A DNA stretch of 64,000 nt from Shewanella litorisediminis. Its GTDB lineage: Bacteria; Pseudomonadota; Gammaproteobacteria; Enterobacterales; Shewanellaceae. The stretch covers positions 4,007,501 to 4,071,500 of the forward strand of contig NZ_CP069213.1 in NCBI RefSeq assembly GCF_016834455.1, written 5' to 3'. The position numbers and the translations under genes are program-made. Shown here piece after piece: positions 25,744 to 34,652 of the stretch; position 1 is the first letter of the stretch, and every line of letters begins with the position of its first letter. The notes below the pieces were generated by a model. It saw only the letters and a list, made by a program, of their open reading frames with translations, was not told the origin of the DNA and ran no database searches.

Positions 25744-28166
25744 CAGTCGTCCTGCTCCTGATTCAGTGTCTCTATGATGGTCTGACGCACCGAGCTTCTG
25801 AGCAGTCCATTGGCATGGTCACGAATTTTACGCACCTTGTCGCCATCGGCCTTGTCAGACAGATAGCCCAAATCTTTTAACTTGCTAGACAGCAAGGCGT
25901 AGAGCTTTTTATCGTAAAACTCAGGCGCCATGACGCCGTGAATGGCTCCCAGACGGCTGGCCAAACGATGGCTGTGATGCTCAAGGTCGGCGCGCTCCAT
26001 TCTGGGTTGCTCACCCAGCAGGTTGAAAATGATGGCGTAGCGTTTCAGAGTTTCACCCACAACACCGGCCAGCAACAACAGCTGATTGATTCGCTCGTCC
26101 ACCAGCTTGAGATGTGTATCGCCTGTGATTAGCCCTTCTGACTTAAAGCACTCTACCAGTGCATCCACATAGGCAGGCACATCGGCAACCCCCATAAAGA
26201 GTTCGGCCTTGAGCAGCGGGTAAAACTCGGCAACCAGCTCCTGCAGTTCGTCGCGGGACACCTCTTCATGGCGCACCATCACGGTGGCAATCAATGAGGG
26301 GATAACGAATAAGTGGATGATGTTGTTACGGTAATAGGTCATGGAAATCGCGAGGCTATCATCGATGGAAATGATGGTGCCCAGGTCATCCTTGGTTTCC
26401 GTCAGCTTATTAAGTTCAATGCCGCGATCGACCAGCTCCTTGCCGCTGCCCTCGGTCACAGATGCATAAGCGGTGTAAGGCACGGACTTCAGCAGACTCA
26501 GGTACAAATCAATCTGGCGCTCAAGCTGAGTGCGCTCCAGTGCATTTTGCTCCGAAGCCAGCAGTACCATGCTGGAGAGGGTCACAGAGCTGGCAGCGGC
26601 GGCATCGTTGATGCGGGTCATCACCCGGTTAGCCAATGCATTCACCACAGGCGTCAGCCAGGAAGGCTTCTGCTCTGGGTCTTCACCCACATCTTCGCGC
26701 CAGTTGGGGACTTTTTCGGTCAAAAAGTTTTGCAGGGTAATGGGCTGGCCAAAGTTTACGTAACCACGGCCAAAGTTGCCCAGCTTACGGATGGCACCAA
26801 ACACCTGCCATACAGATTCCTTTTCTTTTTTCTTACCCGACAGCTCCTTGTGATAAGTAGCCACCTCCATCACATGGTCGTAACCCAAATACACGGGCAC
26901 CAGGGTGACAGGCCGCTCGATACCCCGGATAACCGAGGACAGGGTCATGGCCAGCATACCGGTTTTGGGTGCCAACAGACGGCCTGTACGTGAACGGCCA
27001 CCTTCGGTGAAGTATTCCACCGAATACCCCTTGGCAAACAACTGATCCAGATACTCGCGGAATACTGCGGTGTAAAGCTTATTGCCGTTAAAGCTGCGGC
27101 GGATAAAGAAGGCGCCACCACGACGGAACATGGGGCCGGCGGGCCAGAAATTCAGGTTAATCCCCGCGGCGATATGGGGCGGCACCATGCCTTCGTAATA
27201 GAGGATGTATGACAGCAGTAAATAGTCCATGTGCGAGCGATGGCAAGGCACATACACAATTTCATGGCCATCGTGGTGCAATTGTCGAATCTGCTCGGCG
27301 CCCTTGATGCTGATGCCCTTGTAGAGCTTGTTCCACAGCCAGGTAAGGAAACGTTCGGCGATTCTGACCAGGCTGTCAGAGTAGTCCGCGGCAATTTCAT
27401 CCAGATATTGGATGGCGGTTTCACGGGCCTTTTCTTCAGAGATTTTTTTACTGGCGGCCTCTTCGGCGATGGCCTTTTTCAGGTTGTCTGATTTCAGCAG
27501 CGCATGGAACATGGCCTGACGATTCGGTAACACAGGCCCAGTCATCACTTTACGCTGCCGGCGGAAATGGACGCGTGCGACGCGGGCTAACTTGTGGGCA
27601 ATACGCTTATCGGTGCCGTGCTCATCGGCCATGTGACGAAGTGAAACGGCGCGGGAAAACTGCACAAAGTTGTGACGCCCCAGGAATAAAATCATCAAAC
27701 ACTTACGCAGCCAGGTCGGATCTTCCCGTTCAAGCACTGCCGCACGCATAGTGTCGTCTTCTTTCCCCGGGGTACGTCCCCAATACAGACTCACGGGTAC
27801 CAGCTGTATGTCGAGTTCTTGCTGCTGACGGTGCAGGGCCAGCAATTGCTGAAAGGTCTGCAAAAAAGGCTCGTTGCTGTCTCGCTTGCCAAACAGCGGC
27901 TTTCTGCCTTCAAGGCAAACAACCCGAGGGGTCTTGATCCCATCGACCTCGAGCATCTGATAGGGGCTGGGTAACCCTAACTTGCCGGTCACCTCGTGAA
28001 GCGCAGCGATATCGCTCACAGACTCAGTTTTCATCACGTAAACCAAGGGGCGGGAGGGATCGAGATTCAAATCGGCGAAGGGATCCTGAGGTACCACTAT
28101 GGTGTGTACCAACTGCTTTTGGATCCAACGCAAAGACTTAAACCAAAAAGACTCGTGTGCTGACAT
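25743..28166 (-). CDS. plsB: glycerol-3-phosphate 1-O-acyltransferase
   Basis: An 807-residue membrane-bound enzyme adding the first acyl chain in phospholipid synthesis; the length is identical to E. coli PlsB. The catalytic HX4D motif is HRSHMD (His309, Asp314). Further acyltransferase blocks follow: [31 protein letters not shown] and [15 protein letters not shown]. First gene of plsB-mtr, divergent from lexA across a 151-base region containing two LexA boxes. The pairing with mtr has no obvious functional link. Confidence 0.97.
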   Translation of the reverse strand: MSAHESFWFKSLRWIQKQLVHTIVVPQDPFADLNLDPSRPLVYVMKTESVSDIAALHEVTGKLGLPSPYQMLEVDGIKTPRVVCLEGRKPLFGKRDSNEPFLQTFQQLLALHRQQQELDIQLVPVSLYWGRTPGKEDDTMRAAVLEREDPTWLRKCLMILFLGRHNFVQFSRAVSLRHMADEHGTDKRIAHKLARVARVHFRRQRKVMTGPVLPNRQAMFHALLKSDNLKKAIAEEAASKKISEEKARETAIQYLDEIAADYSDSLVRIAERFLTWLWNKLYKGISIKGAEQIRQLHHDGHEIVYVPCHRSHMDYLLLSYILYYEGMVPPHIAAGINLNFWPAGPMFRRGGAFFIRRSFNGNKLYTAVFREYLDQLFAKGYSVEYFTEGGRSRTGRLLAPKTGMLAMTLSSVIRGIERPVTLVPVYLGYDHVMEVATYHKELSGKKKEKESVWQVFGAIRKLGNFGRGYVNFGQPITLQNFLTEKVPNWREDVGEDPEQKPSWLTPVVNALANRVMTRINDAAAASSVTLSSMVLLASEQNALERTQLERQIDLYLSLLKSVPYTAYASVTEGSGKELVDRGIELNKLTETKDDLGTIISIDDSLAISMTYYRNNIIHLFVIPSLIATVMVRHEEVSRDELQELVAEFYPLLKAELFMGVADVPAYVDALVECFKSEGLITGDTHLKLVDERINQLLLLAGVVGETLKRYAIIFNLLGEQPRMERADLEHHSHRLASRLGAIHGVMAPEFYDKKLYALLSSKLKDLGYLSDKADGDKVRKIRDHANGLLRSSVRQTIIETLNQEQDD

Positions 28167-28274
28167 GCTGATATTGGGAACCTGGCTTCAATCAATAGCG
28201 CAATAGAATATCAGACAGCCACAGCCATTAGCCAATAATCTGAAAAATGGTTAATACTTGCGCTGATTAAAATA

Positions 28275-28290
28275 CTGTATATACTGACAG
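28275..28290 (+). promoter_or_regulatory. LexA (SOS) box 1
   Basis: CTGT-N8-ACAG with an AT-rich centre, a perfect match to the enterobacterial-type LexA core, located 43 bases before the lexA start. Confidence 0.92.
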
Positions 28291-28293
28291 TAA

Positions 28294-28309
28294 CTGTATA
28301 GAAAAACAG
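28294..28309 (+). promoter_or_regulatory. LexA (SOS) box 2
   Basis: A second CTGT-N8-ACAG site, 19 bases downstream of the first (about two helical turns) and overlapping the lexA ribosome site. Tandem boxes are typical of autoregulated lexA promoters. Confidence 0.9.
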
Positions 28310-28317
28310 GAATGACC

Positions 28318-28941
28318 ATGAGACCGCTGACGCCTCGCCAGGCCGAGATCCTGGACCTAATCAAACGCAACATCGCCGAAACCGGCATGCCCCCTACCCG
28401 GGCAGAAATTGCATCCAGACTCGGTTTTAAAAGTGCCAATGCCGCCGAGGAGCACCTTAAAGCTTTGGCCAAAAAGGGCTGCATCGAGATTATGCCAGGC
28501 ACCTCGCGGGGTATCAGGCTGGCGGGTGATGAGCTGGAAGATCAGCCAGACCCAGGTTTACCCCTGATTGGTCAGGTGGCGGCCGGTGAACCTATTCTGG
28601 CCCAGGAACATGTTGAGCAATATTATCAGGTCGATCCTGCCATGTTCCGACCCCATGCCGATTTTCTGCTGCGGGTTCGCGGTGACAGTATGAAAGACAT
28701 TGGTATTCTCGACGGCGATTTGCTGGCAGTACACAAGATGAACCAGGCCCGTAACGGCCAGGTCGTGGTTGCCCGCGTGGAAGACGATGTCACGGTAAAA
28801 CGCTTCGAGAAGCAGGGTAATGTGGTGTTCCTCCACGCAGAGAACGAGGCATTTGCCCCTATCAGAGTGGATCTTGCCAGCCAAAGTCTCACCATTGAAG
28901 GCTTGGCCGTAGGTGTTATCCGCAACGGAGATTGGCTATGA
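28318..28941 (+). CDS. lexA: SOS response repressor and autoprotease LexA
   Basis: A 207-residue repressor of DNA-damage genes. It has an N-terminal winged helix ([15 protein letters not shown], then [13 protein letters not shown]) and a C-terminal S24 peptidase domain. The self-cleavage site is Ala89-Gly90, the catalytic dyad is Ser124 (RGDSMKDIG) and Lys161 (DVTVKRF), all at a constant offset from E. coli positions. The ATG at 28318 is chosen over 28312 because it lies 7 bases after ACAGG. Autoregulated through two LexA boxes and coupled to sulA. Confidence 0.98.
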   Translation: MRPLTPRQAEILDLIKRNIAETGMPPTRAEIASRLGFKSANAAEEHLKALAKKGCIEIMPGTSRGIRLAGDELEDQPDPGLPLIGQVAAGEPILAQEHVEQYYQVDPAMFRPHADFLLRVRGDSMKDIGILDGDLLAVHKMNQARNGQVVVARVEDDVTVKRFEKQGNVVFLHAENEAFAPIRVDLASQSLTIEGLAVGVIRNGDWL

Positions 28942-29444
28942 ACAAGCTGATTGGTAACGCACCCCGTCATCCTGGTCTGTGGACAGACGCACCAGCCAAG
29001 GACGTTTGCAGTACATCTCAGGTAATCACCCAATCAACCCAGTCACAGGGGCGTCAAGAGATACTGCAGCTTGCCCCCGAGTTGGCACGCTTAAGCCTGG
29101 AAGGCCGTTGGATAGTGCTTATCAGCCCACCCAACATCGGGCTTAAAGCCACTCTGGCACAGGCCGGTGTGCGCATGGACCGTGTGCTGCTTGTCCATGC
29201 CAAAGACGAAGTTGAAACCCTTTGGGCGATGGAAAAAGCGCTGACCAACGGCACCTCCAGCGCTGTGCTTTGCTGGACAAACGAGCTTGACCCCAGAGAT
29301 AAACGCAGACTGGCATTGGTAGCAAAAAATGCCGTGGCACTCGGCGTAATTTTTGAAAATGTAAATGCTCACTTACAATCCAGACCCTTTGCTGTTAGAC
29401 CCGAATTAAGTCATCCCCTTCGCTGTGCATCTTCCCTGCACTGA
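28938..29444 (+). CDS. sulA: SulA-like SOS cell division inhibitor
   Basis: A 168-residue protein overlapping the lexA stop by four bases (ATGA). The central region ([21 protein letters not shown], then [20 protein letters not shown] and [18 protein letters not shown]) follows the RecA-like SulA/ImuA fold seen in E. coli SulA, which blocks FtsZ polymerisation during the SOS response. It lacks an obvious Walker P-loop, as SulA does. Position in a lexA operon supports the call. Followed by a terminator. Confidence 0.85.
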   Translation: MNKLIGNAPRHPGLWTDAPAKDVCSTSQVITQSTQSQGRQEILQLAPELARLSLEGRWIVLISPPNIGLKATLAQAGVRMDRVLLVHAKDEVETLWAMEKALTNGTSSAVLCWTNELDPRDKRRLALVAKNAVALGVIFENVNAHLQSRPFAVRPELSHPLRCASSLH

Positions 29445-29462
29445 TCAGCTTTACATCCCTTT

Positions 29463-29487
29463 AAGCCCCTTACTGGGGCTTTTTTTC
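29463..29487 (+). terminator. terminator after lexA-sulA
   Basis: Stem AAGCCCC / GGGGCTT with loop TTACT, followed by a run of seven T bases. Confidence 0.92.
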
Positions 29488-29517
29488 AATAATTTTTTCA
29501 GACAATTAGAAAATAAA

Positions 29518-29531
29518 GTGATCTTGATCAA
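29518..29531 (+). promoter_or_regulatory. candidate EtrA/FNR box upstream of coxB
   Basis: GTGAT-CTTG-ATCAA matches the FNR/EtrA consensus TTGAT-N4-ATCAA at 9 of 10 defined positions. It overlaps the -35 of the candidate promoter, a position expected for repression. Confidence 0.55.
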
Positions 29532-29553
29532 TATTTAAACTGCAAGTAATGTA
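29525..29553 (+). promoter_or_regulatory. candidate cox operon promoter
   Basis: TTGATC, 17 bases, TAATGT. Spacing is ideal for sigma-70, while the hexamers match at 4/6 and 3/6 positions. Placement is a suggestion from sequence only. Confidence 0.35.
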
Positions 29554-29831
29554 GTTCAGGTTAACAACGATTTGTTTGTTATATCCGGGCGATTATGTCG
29601 TCGCTGTATCTGAGGCTTGCGCCATGGATATTGCGTTTTTGACCGATATATTCAGCTGTAGGTGCAAGTGTGGTGAACAAGGCTGTAATTCATTAAATAA
29701 GATACCAACCGCCAACGCACTTTGAAGTCATCGTTGCTTTTTGTGGGAACCGAAGAGTTTGCATAGAGCAGAGACTTACTGTGTGGCTCTTCTTTGTAGT
29801 TGCTTGATGCAATTGACAGAGGAGATGTCTT

Positions 29832-31388
29832 GTGAAGCAATGGTTGTATTGTTTCGCGGTGGCTTTAATGGCCCCGCCCATCCTTGCGGCTGACATGCCG
29901 CTCAACATGACACAGGGTGTTACTGAGATAAGTGGCAGGGTCTATGGCCTGCACATGACTATCCTGTACATCTGCTGTGCCATAGGTGTTGTGGTTTTTG
30001 GCGCCATGATTTACGCCATGATAAACCACCGCAAATCCAAAGGGGCCGTCGCAGCCCAATTTCACGAAAGTACCAAGGTCGAAATCGCCTGGACTCTGGT
30101 GCCCTTCCTGATCCTGATTGCCATGGCTATTCCGGCAACCAAAACCCTCATCGCTATGGAAGACCCGTCCAATGCCGACTTGACCATCAAGGTAACCGGC
30201 TCCCAATGGAAGTGGCACTACGATTACTTCGACCACGATTTCGGTTTTTACAGCATCCTGGCTACGCCCAGAAGCCAAATCGAAGGGGCTGAAGCCAAGG
30301 GTGAGCATTACTTATTGGAAGTGGACAAACACCTTGTGCTGCCGACCAACCGCAAGGTGCGTTTCCTGATGACTTCCGACGATGTCATTCACTCCTGGTG
30401 GGTGCCTGCGTTCGCTGTTAAAAAAGATGCCAATCCGGGCTTTATCAACGAAGCATGGACACGGGTAGATAAACCCGGGATTTACCGCGGCCAATGTGCC
30501 GAACTGTGCGGTAAAGACCACGGTTTTATGCCCATCGTGGTTGAGGTATTGCCCGAAGCAGAGTTTGACGCCTGGGTTGAAAACCAAAAGCAGCTGGCAA
30601 GCAACGCCGCAGCCGAGGCGGCCGCCGCTTTGAATCAAACCCTTTCCATGGAAGAACTGATGGCACTGGGTGAAAAGGTGTACATGGCAAGCTGCGCCGC
30701 ATGCCACCAGCCCAATGGTATGGGTCTGCCCGGCGTATTCCCCGGCCTTAAAGACAGCGCCATCGCCATCGGGCCCGTGGATAAACATCTCGACATCGTT
30801 ATCAACGGTAAGCCGGGTACAGCCATGCAGGCCTTTAACAAGCAGTTGTCGGCCACCGAGATTGCCGCTGTCGTCACCTACGAGCGTAACGCCTGGGGTA
30901 ACAATACCGGTGATGCCGTGCAGGCTTCTGACGTTAACAGTCATGGGGGTGAGAGCACAGCAGCTCCAGCCGCCCAAGTGGAACCGCCGGCTAATGACCA
31001 ACCTGCTCAGGCAAGTACTGCTGAATCACCATCTGAAGCCGAACCCGTATCTGACGAGCTCTCATCCGATGAACCCATGTCGATGGACGCGTTAATGGCC
31101 CGTGGTGAGCAAGTGTACATGGCATCCTGCGCTGCCTGTCACCAAGCCAATGGTGCAGGTCTGCTCGGTGCGTTTCCCGCCATTAAGGGAAGTCCTATCG
31201 CCACTGGCCCGATTGCCGATCACCTCGACATAGTGATAAACGGCAAAGCGGGTACCGCAATGCAGGCATTTAGTCCGATGTTGTCTGCCAGGGACATTGC
31301 CGCGGTGGTGACCTATGAACGTAACGCCTGGGATAACAACACAGGCGATAGCGTTCAGGCCTCCGACGTCAACAATCATGGAAAGTAG
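29832..31388 (+). CDS. coxB: cytochrome c oxidase subunit II with two C-terminal cytochrome c domains
   Basis: A 518-residue caa3-like subunit II. It has a signal peptide (about 1-20), two membrane helices (about 43-63 and 87-104) and a CuA domain with ligands His187, Cys222, Cys226, His230 and Met233 (QCAELCGKDHGFM). Two tandem c-type heme domains follow at about 272-372 and 417-517, each with CAACH (288-292, 433-437) and an axial Met in GTAMQAF (332, 477). A Pro/Ala/Glu-rich linker joins them. It receives electrons from soluble cytochrome c. Starts at GTG 29832 after AGAGGAG. Two heme domains is one more than the usual caa3 plan. Confidence 0.95.
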   Translation: MKQWLYCFAVALMAPPILAADMPLNMTQGVTEISGRVYGLHMTILYICCAIGVVVFGAMIYAMINHRKSKGAVAAQFHESTKVEIAWTLVPFLILIAMAIPATKTLIAMEDPSNADLTIKVTGSQWKWHYDYFDHDFGFYSILATPRSQIEGAEAKGEHYLLEVDKHLVLPTNRKVRFLMTSDDVIHSWWVPAFAVKKDANPGFINEAWTRVDKPGIYRGQCAELCGKDHGFMPIVVEVLPEAEFDAWVENQKQLASNAAAEAAAALNQTLSMEELMALGEKVYMASCAACHQPNGMGLPGVFPGLKDSAIAIGPVDKHLDIVINGKPGTAMQAFNKQLSATEIAAVVTYERNAWGNNTGDAVQASDVNSHGGESTAAPAAQVEPPANDQPAQASTAESPSEAEPVSDELSSDEPMSMDALMARGEQVYMASCAACHQANGAGLLGAFPAIKGSPIATGPIADHLDIVINGKAGTAMQAFSPMLSARDIAAVVTYERNAWDNNTGDSVQASDVNNHGK

Positions 31389-31398
31389 GGGAACGATA

Positions 31399-32994
31399 AT
31401 GACAACCACGACCCACGATACCCATCAGGGCATCCATGACGAACACCATCATGGCCCGGCCAAGGGCATAATGCGTTGGATATTAACAACCAATCACAAG
31501 GACATAGGCACCCTCTACCTCTGGTTCAGTTTCATTATGTTCCTGACCGGCGGCGCCATGGCCATGGTAATCCGTGCCGAATTGTTCCAGCCGGGTTTAC
31601 AGCTGGTCGAGCCAAACTTCTTTAACCAGATGACCACGGTACACGGCCTTATCATGGTGTTCGGCGCCGTAATGCCGGCCTTTACCGGATTGGCTAACTG
31701 GCTGATTCCCATGATGATTGGGGCGCCAGATATGGCATTACCCAGAATGAACAACTGGAGTTTCTGGATCCTGCCCTTTGCCTTCCTCATCTTGCTCAGC
31801 TCGCTGTTTATGGAAGGCGGCGCACCCAACTTCGGCTGGACTTTTTACGCCCCACTGTCCACCACCTATAGCCCCGACAGTACAGCGCTGTTTGTGTTTT
31901 CGGTTCACATCATGGGGATAAGCTCCATCATGGGCGCCATCAACGTGATAGTGACCATAGTCAACCTGCGTGCACCCGGCATGACCTGGATGAAGCTGCC
32001 GCTGTTTGTCTGGACCTGGCTCATCACCGCATTCCTGCTGATTGCCGTGATGCCTGTACTGGCAGGGGTCGTCACCATGGTCCTCACCGACAAGTACTTC
32101 GGAACCAGTTTCTTTGATGCGGCCGGTGGCGGTGACCCCGTGATGTTCCAGCATATTTTCTGGTTCTTCGGTCACCCCGAGGTGTACATCATGATCCTGC
32201 CTTCATTTGGGATCATCTCGGCGATAGTACCGGCATTCAGCCGTAAAAAGCTCTTCGGTTATGCCTCCATGGTCTACGCCACTGCCAGCATCGCCATCCT
32301 GTCGTTTCTGGTGTGGGCACACCATATGTTCACCACGGGGATGCCGGTCTTTGCCGAACTCTTCTTCATGTATTGCACCATGTTGATTGCCGTGCCCACA
32401 GGGGTAAAGGTGTTCAACTGGGTCGCGACCATGTGGCGGGGTTCCATGACCTTTGAAACCCCAATGCTGTTTGCCATTGCCTTTATCATCCTCTTTACCA
32501 TTGGCGGTTTCTCGGGACTGATGCTCGCCATCACGCCGGTGGACTTCCAATACCACGACACCTACTTTGTGGTGGCGCACTTCCACTATGTGCTGGTATC
32601 CGGTGCCATTTTCTCGATTATGGCGGCAGCCTATTACTGGTTACCCAAGTGGACCGGGCACATGTATGACGAGAAACTCGGCAAGCTGCACTTCTGGTGT
32701 TCGGTGATTTCGGTAAACGTGCTGTTTTTCCCCATGCACTTTCTTGGGCTGGCCGGTATGCCACGGCGAATTCCGGACTATGCCATTCAATTTGCCGACG
32801 TTAACCAGATAGTCTCCATCGGCGGCTTTGCCTTTGGTCTGTCGCAGCTCATCTTCCTGGCGGTGGTTATCAAGTGTATCCGCGGGGGCGAGCCTGCACC
32901 TGCCAAGCCCTGGGAAGGCTCAGAAGGTTTGGAGTGGACGCTGCCAAGTCCAGCCCCCTACCACTCATTCAGCACCCCACCCGAGGTGAAATAA
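31399..32994 (+). CDS. coxA: cytochrome c oxidase subunit I
   Basis: A 531-residue, 12-helix catalytic subunit of an aa3-type heme-copper oxidase, which reduces oxygen to water and pumps protons. Visible markers: VHGLIMVFGAVMPAF (low-spin heme His), HPEVYIMILP (CuB His and cross-linked Tyr), WAHHMFTTGMP (two CuB His) and VVAHFHYVLVSG (heme a3 and heme a His). A His-rich N-terminus (HDTHQGIHDEHHHGP) precedes the core. The ATG at 31399 lies 10 bases after coxB, with GGGGAA upstream. Confidence 0.97.
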   Translation: MTTTTHDTHQGIHDEHHHGPAKGIMRWILTTNHKDIGTLYLWFSFIMFLTGGAMAMVIRAELFQPGLQLVEPNFFNQMTTVHGLIMVFGAVMPAFTGLANWLIPMMIGAPDMALPRMNNWSFWILPFAFLILLSSLFMEGGAPNFGWTFYAPLSTTYSPDSTALFVFSVHIMGISSIMGAINVIVTIVNLRAPGMTWMKLPLFVWTWLITAFLLIAVMPVLAGVVTMVLTDKYFGTSFFDAAGGGDPVMFQHIFWFFGHPEVYIMILPSFGIISAIVPAFSRKKLFGYASMVYATASIAILSFLVWAHHMFTTGMPVFAELFFMYCTMLIAVPTGVKVFNWVATMWRGSMTFETPMLFAIAFIILFTIGGFSGLMLAITPVDFQYHDTYFVVAHFHYVLVSGAIFSIMAAAYYWLPKWTGHMYDEKLGKLHFWCSVISVNVLFFPMHFLGLAGMPRRIPDYAIQFADVNQIVSIGGFAFGLSQLIFLAVVIKCIRGGEPAPAKPWEGSEGLEWTLPSPAPYHSFSTPPEVK

Positions 32995-32995
32995 G

Positions 32996-33562
32996 ATGAC
33001 GGCGCCCGGAGTCTCCCATCGTAAGCTCATTGTCGGACTCTGCCTTGGCTGTGTTGGCATGTTCGGTTTTGGTTTTGCCCTTGTCCCACTTTACGACGTA
33101 CTGTGCGAACAACTGGGGATTAACGGCAAAACCCGTTCCGAAGCCGCTCAATACAGCCAGGTACAGGTGGACGAAGCCAGAACTGTGACCGTGGAGTTTA
33201 TGGCACAGGTGCAGCCGGGGATGCCATGGGAATTTGGCCCCGCGGTAAAGCGTATGGAAGTACATCCGGGGCAGTTGGTACGAACCGACTTTCTGGCACA
33301 CAACCTGTCCGAAAATGCACTGGTTGGCCAGGCCATTCCCTCGGTATCCCCCGGGCAGGGCGCCGCTTATTTCAACAAGACTGAGTGTTTTTGCTTTAAC
33401 CAACAGGTGTTGGCTGGAAAGGACAGTGCCAATTTGCCACTGATTTTCTTTGTGGATCCGGAATTGCCTGAGTCTATCCATACCCTGACCCTCTCTTACA
33501 CCCTGTATGACATCACAGACAAGGATCTGGCCGGTGCCCTGCAGGCGGGAGCCATGAAATGA
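32996..33562 (+). CDS. ctaG: cytochrome c oxidase assembly protein CtaG (Cox11)
   Basis: A 188-residue copper chaperone that helps insert CuB into subunit I. One N-terminal helix (about 10-30) anchors a periplasmic domain carrying the Cox11 copper motif CFCFNQQ. It starts one base after the coxA stop and ends overlapping coxC. Confidence 0.95.
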   Translation: MTAPGVSHRKLIVGLCLGCVGMFGFGFALVPLYDVLCEQLGINGKTRSEAAQYSQVQVDEARTVTVEFMAQVQPGMPWEFGPAVKRMEVHPGQLVRTDFLAHNLSENALVGQAIPSVSPGQGAAYFNKTECFCFNQQVLAGKDSANLPLIFFVDPELPESIHTLTLSYTLYDITDKDLAGALQAGAMK

Positions 33563-34434
33563 CAAGCAAACATCAAAACTACTATGTTCCCAGCCAGAGT
33601 GGCTGGCCCATTATCGGCGCAATTGGCCTGTTTTTGATTGCCTATGGCGCGGGTAATTTTGTACATCAGCTCAAATCGGGTGGCAGCGGCGCCGGATACA
33701 TTCTGCTCGCTGGTATTGCCGTGATTCTGTTCATGATGGTTGGCTGGTTCAAAAACGTGATTGATGAGTCCATGTCAGGACTCTATTCAGACCAGATGGA
33801 CAGGTCCTTCCGTCAGGGGATGAGCTGGTTCATCTTCTCTGAGGTCATGTTCTTTGCCGCCTTTTTCGGAGCACTTCTTTACGCCCGCACCATAGCCGTG
33901 CCCTGGCTTGGCGGTGCATCCAACAACGCCATGACCCACGAAGTCCTGTGGCCAGCCTTTGAGGCCGTGTGGCCGCTGGAAACCACCCCCGACGGCACCA
34001 AAACCCAGGCCATGGGCTGGACAGGTCTGCCGCTTATCAACACCATCCTGCTGCTCACCTCTTCCTTTACCCTGCACTTTGCCCACATGGGGCTTGAAAA
34101 GGGCAAACGCACTGCGCTGACGCTCTGGCTTGGGTTCACCATCTTATTGGGATTGGGCTTCCTGTCGCTTCAGGTTGAAGAATATATCCATGCCTACACC
34201 GAAATGGGGCTTACCCTGGCGTCCGGTGTTTATGGCAATACCTTCTTTTTGCTCACAGGATTCCACGGCCTGCACGTTACCCTCGGCACCATCTTCCTGC
34301 TGGTGTTGTTTTTCCGGGTGCTCAAGGGCCATTTCAGCGCCGACAACCAGTTTGCATTTCAGGCCGGCAGTTGGTACTGGCACTTTGTGGATGTGGTTTG
34401 GCTCTGCCTGTTTGTGTTTGTTTACGTACTTTGA
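33559..34434 (+). CDS. coxC: cytochrome c oxidase subunit III
   Basis: A 291-residue, seven-helix integral subunit. Recognisable COX3 features are SGWPIIGAIGLF near the start, FIFSEVMFFAAFFGALLYAR, the FHGLHVTLGTIFLLV segment and the C-terminal WYWHFVDVVWLCLFVFVYV. Its ATG overlaps the ctaG stop by four bases. It ends 2 bases before the convergent end of the DUF2909 gene. Confidence 0.96.
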   Translation: MTSKHQNYYVPSQSGWPIIGAIGLFLIAYGAGNFVHQLKSGGSGAGYILLAGIAVILFMMVGWFKNVIDESMSGLYSDQMDRSFRQGMSWFIFSEVMFFAAFFGALLYARTIAVPWLGGASNNAMTHEVLWPAFEAVWPLETTPDGTKTQAMGWTGLPLINTILLLTSSFTLHFAHMGLEKGKRTALTLWLGFTILLGLGFLSLQVEEYIHAYTEMGLTLASGVYGNTFFLLTGFHGLHVTLGTIFLLVLFFRVLKGHFSADNQFAFQAGSWYWHFVDVVWLCLFVFVYVL

Positions 34435-34436
34435 GT

Positions 34437-34652
34437 TCAGTAAGGCCTGGGGTGAGGTGTGACCCACCCCATCGCCAATGCCAGCAGCAGTAACAGTATG
34501 ACCAGGGCGGACAGGGCAACACGGCGGCCCAAATAGCGGCTCATGGGGACACTGCCATCCCCCTTGACCATGATGTACAAGGCTCGGCCGAGATTAAAGA
34601 TGATAAAAAGCAGCAGCAATACCAGCACAGATTTAAAAACAAAGGCGGTCAT
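34437..34652 (-). CDS. DUF2909-like small membrane protein, antisense inside the cox locus
   Basis: A 71-residue protein with two hydrophobic helices (about 5-22, VFKSVLVLLLLFIIFNLG, and about 45-64) and the LGRALYIMVKGDGSVPMSRYLGRR connecting region seen in the DUF2909 twin-helix family. It has a good GGAGAA before its ATG at 34652. It lies on the opposite strand to every other gene of the cox locus, filling the space between coxC and SURF1, and its start codon overlaps that of SURF1 (CATG). Function unknown; oxidase assembly is suggested only by location. Confidence 0.7.
   Translation of the reverse strand: MTAFVFKSVLVLLLLFIIFNLGRALYIMVKGDGSVPMSRYLGRRVALSALVILLLLLALAMGWVTPHPRPY

Larger units (their letters stand above)
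29488..29831 (+). other. leader region of the cox operon
   Basis: About 344 non-coding bases between the sulA terminator and coxB. The first third holds an FNR-like site and a candidate promoter. The remaining roughly 275 bases would form a long untranslated leader; I see no stable terminator or known riboswitch pattern in it. Confidence 0.55.
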
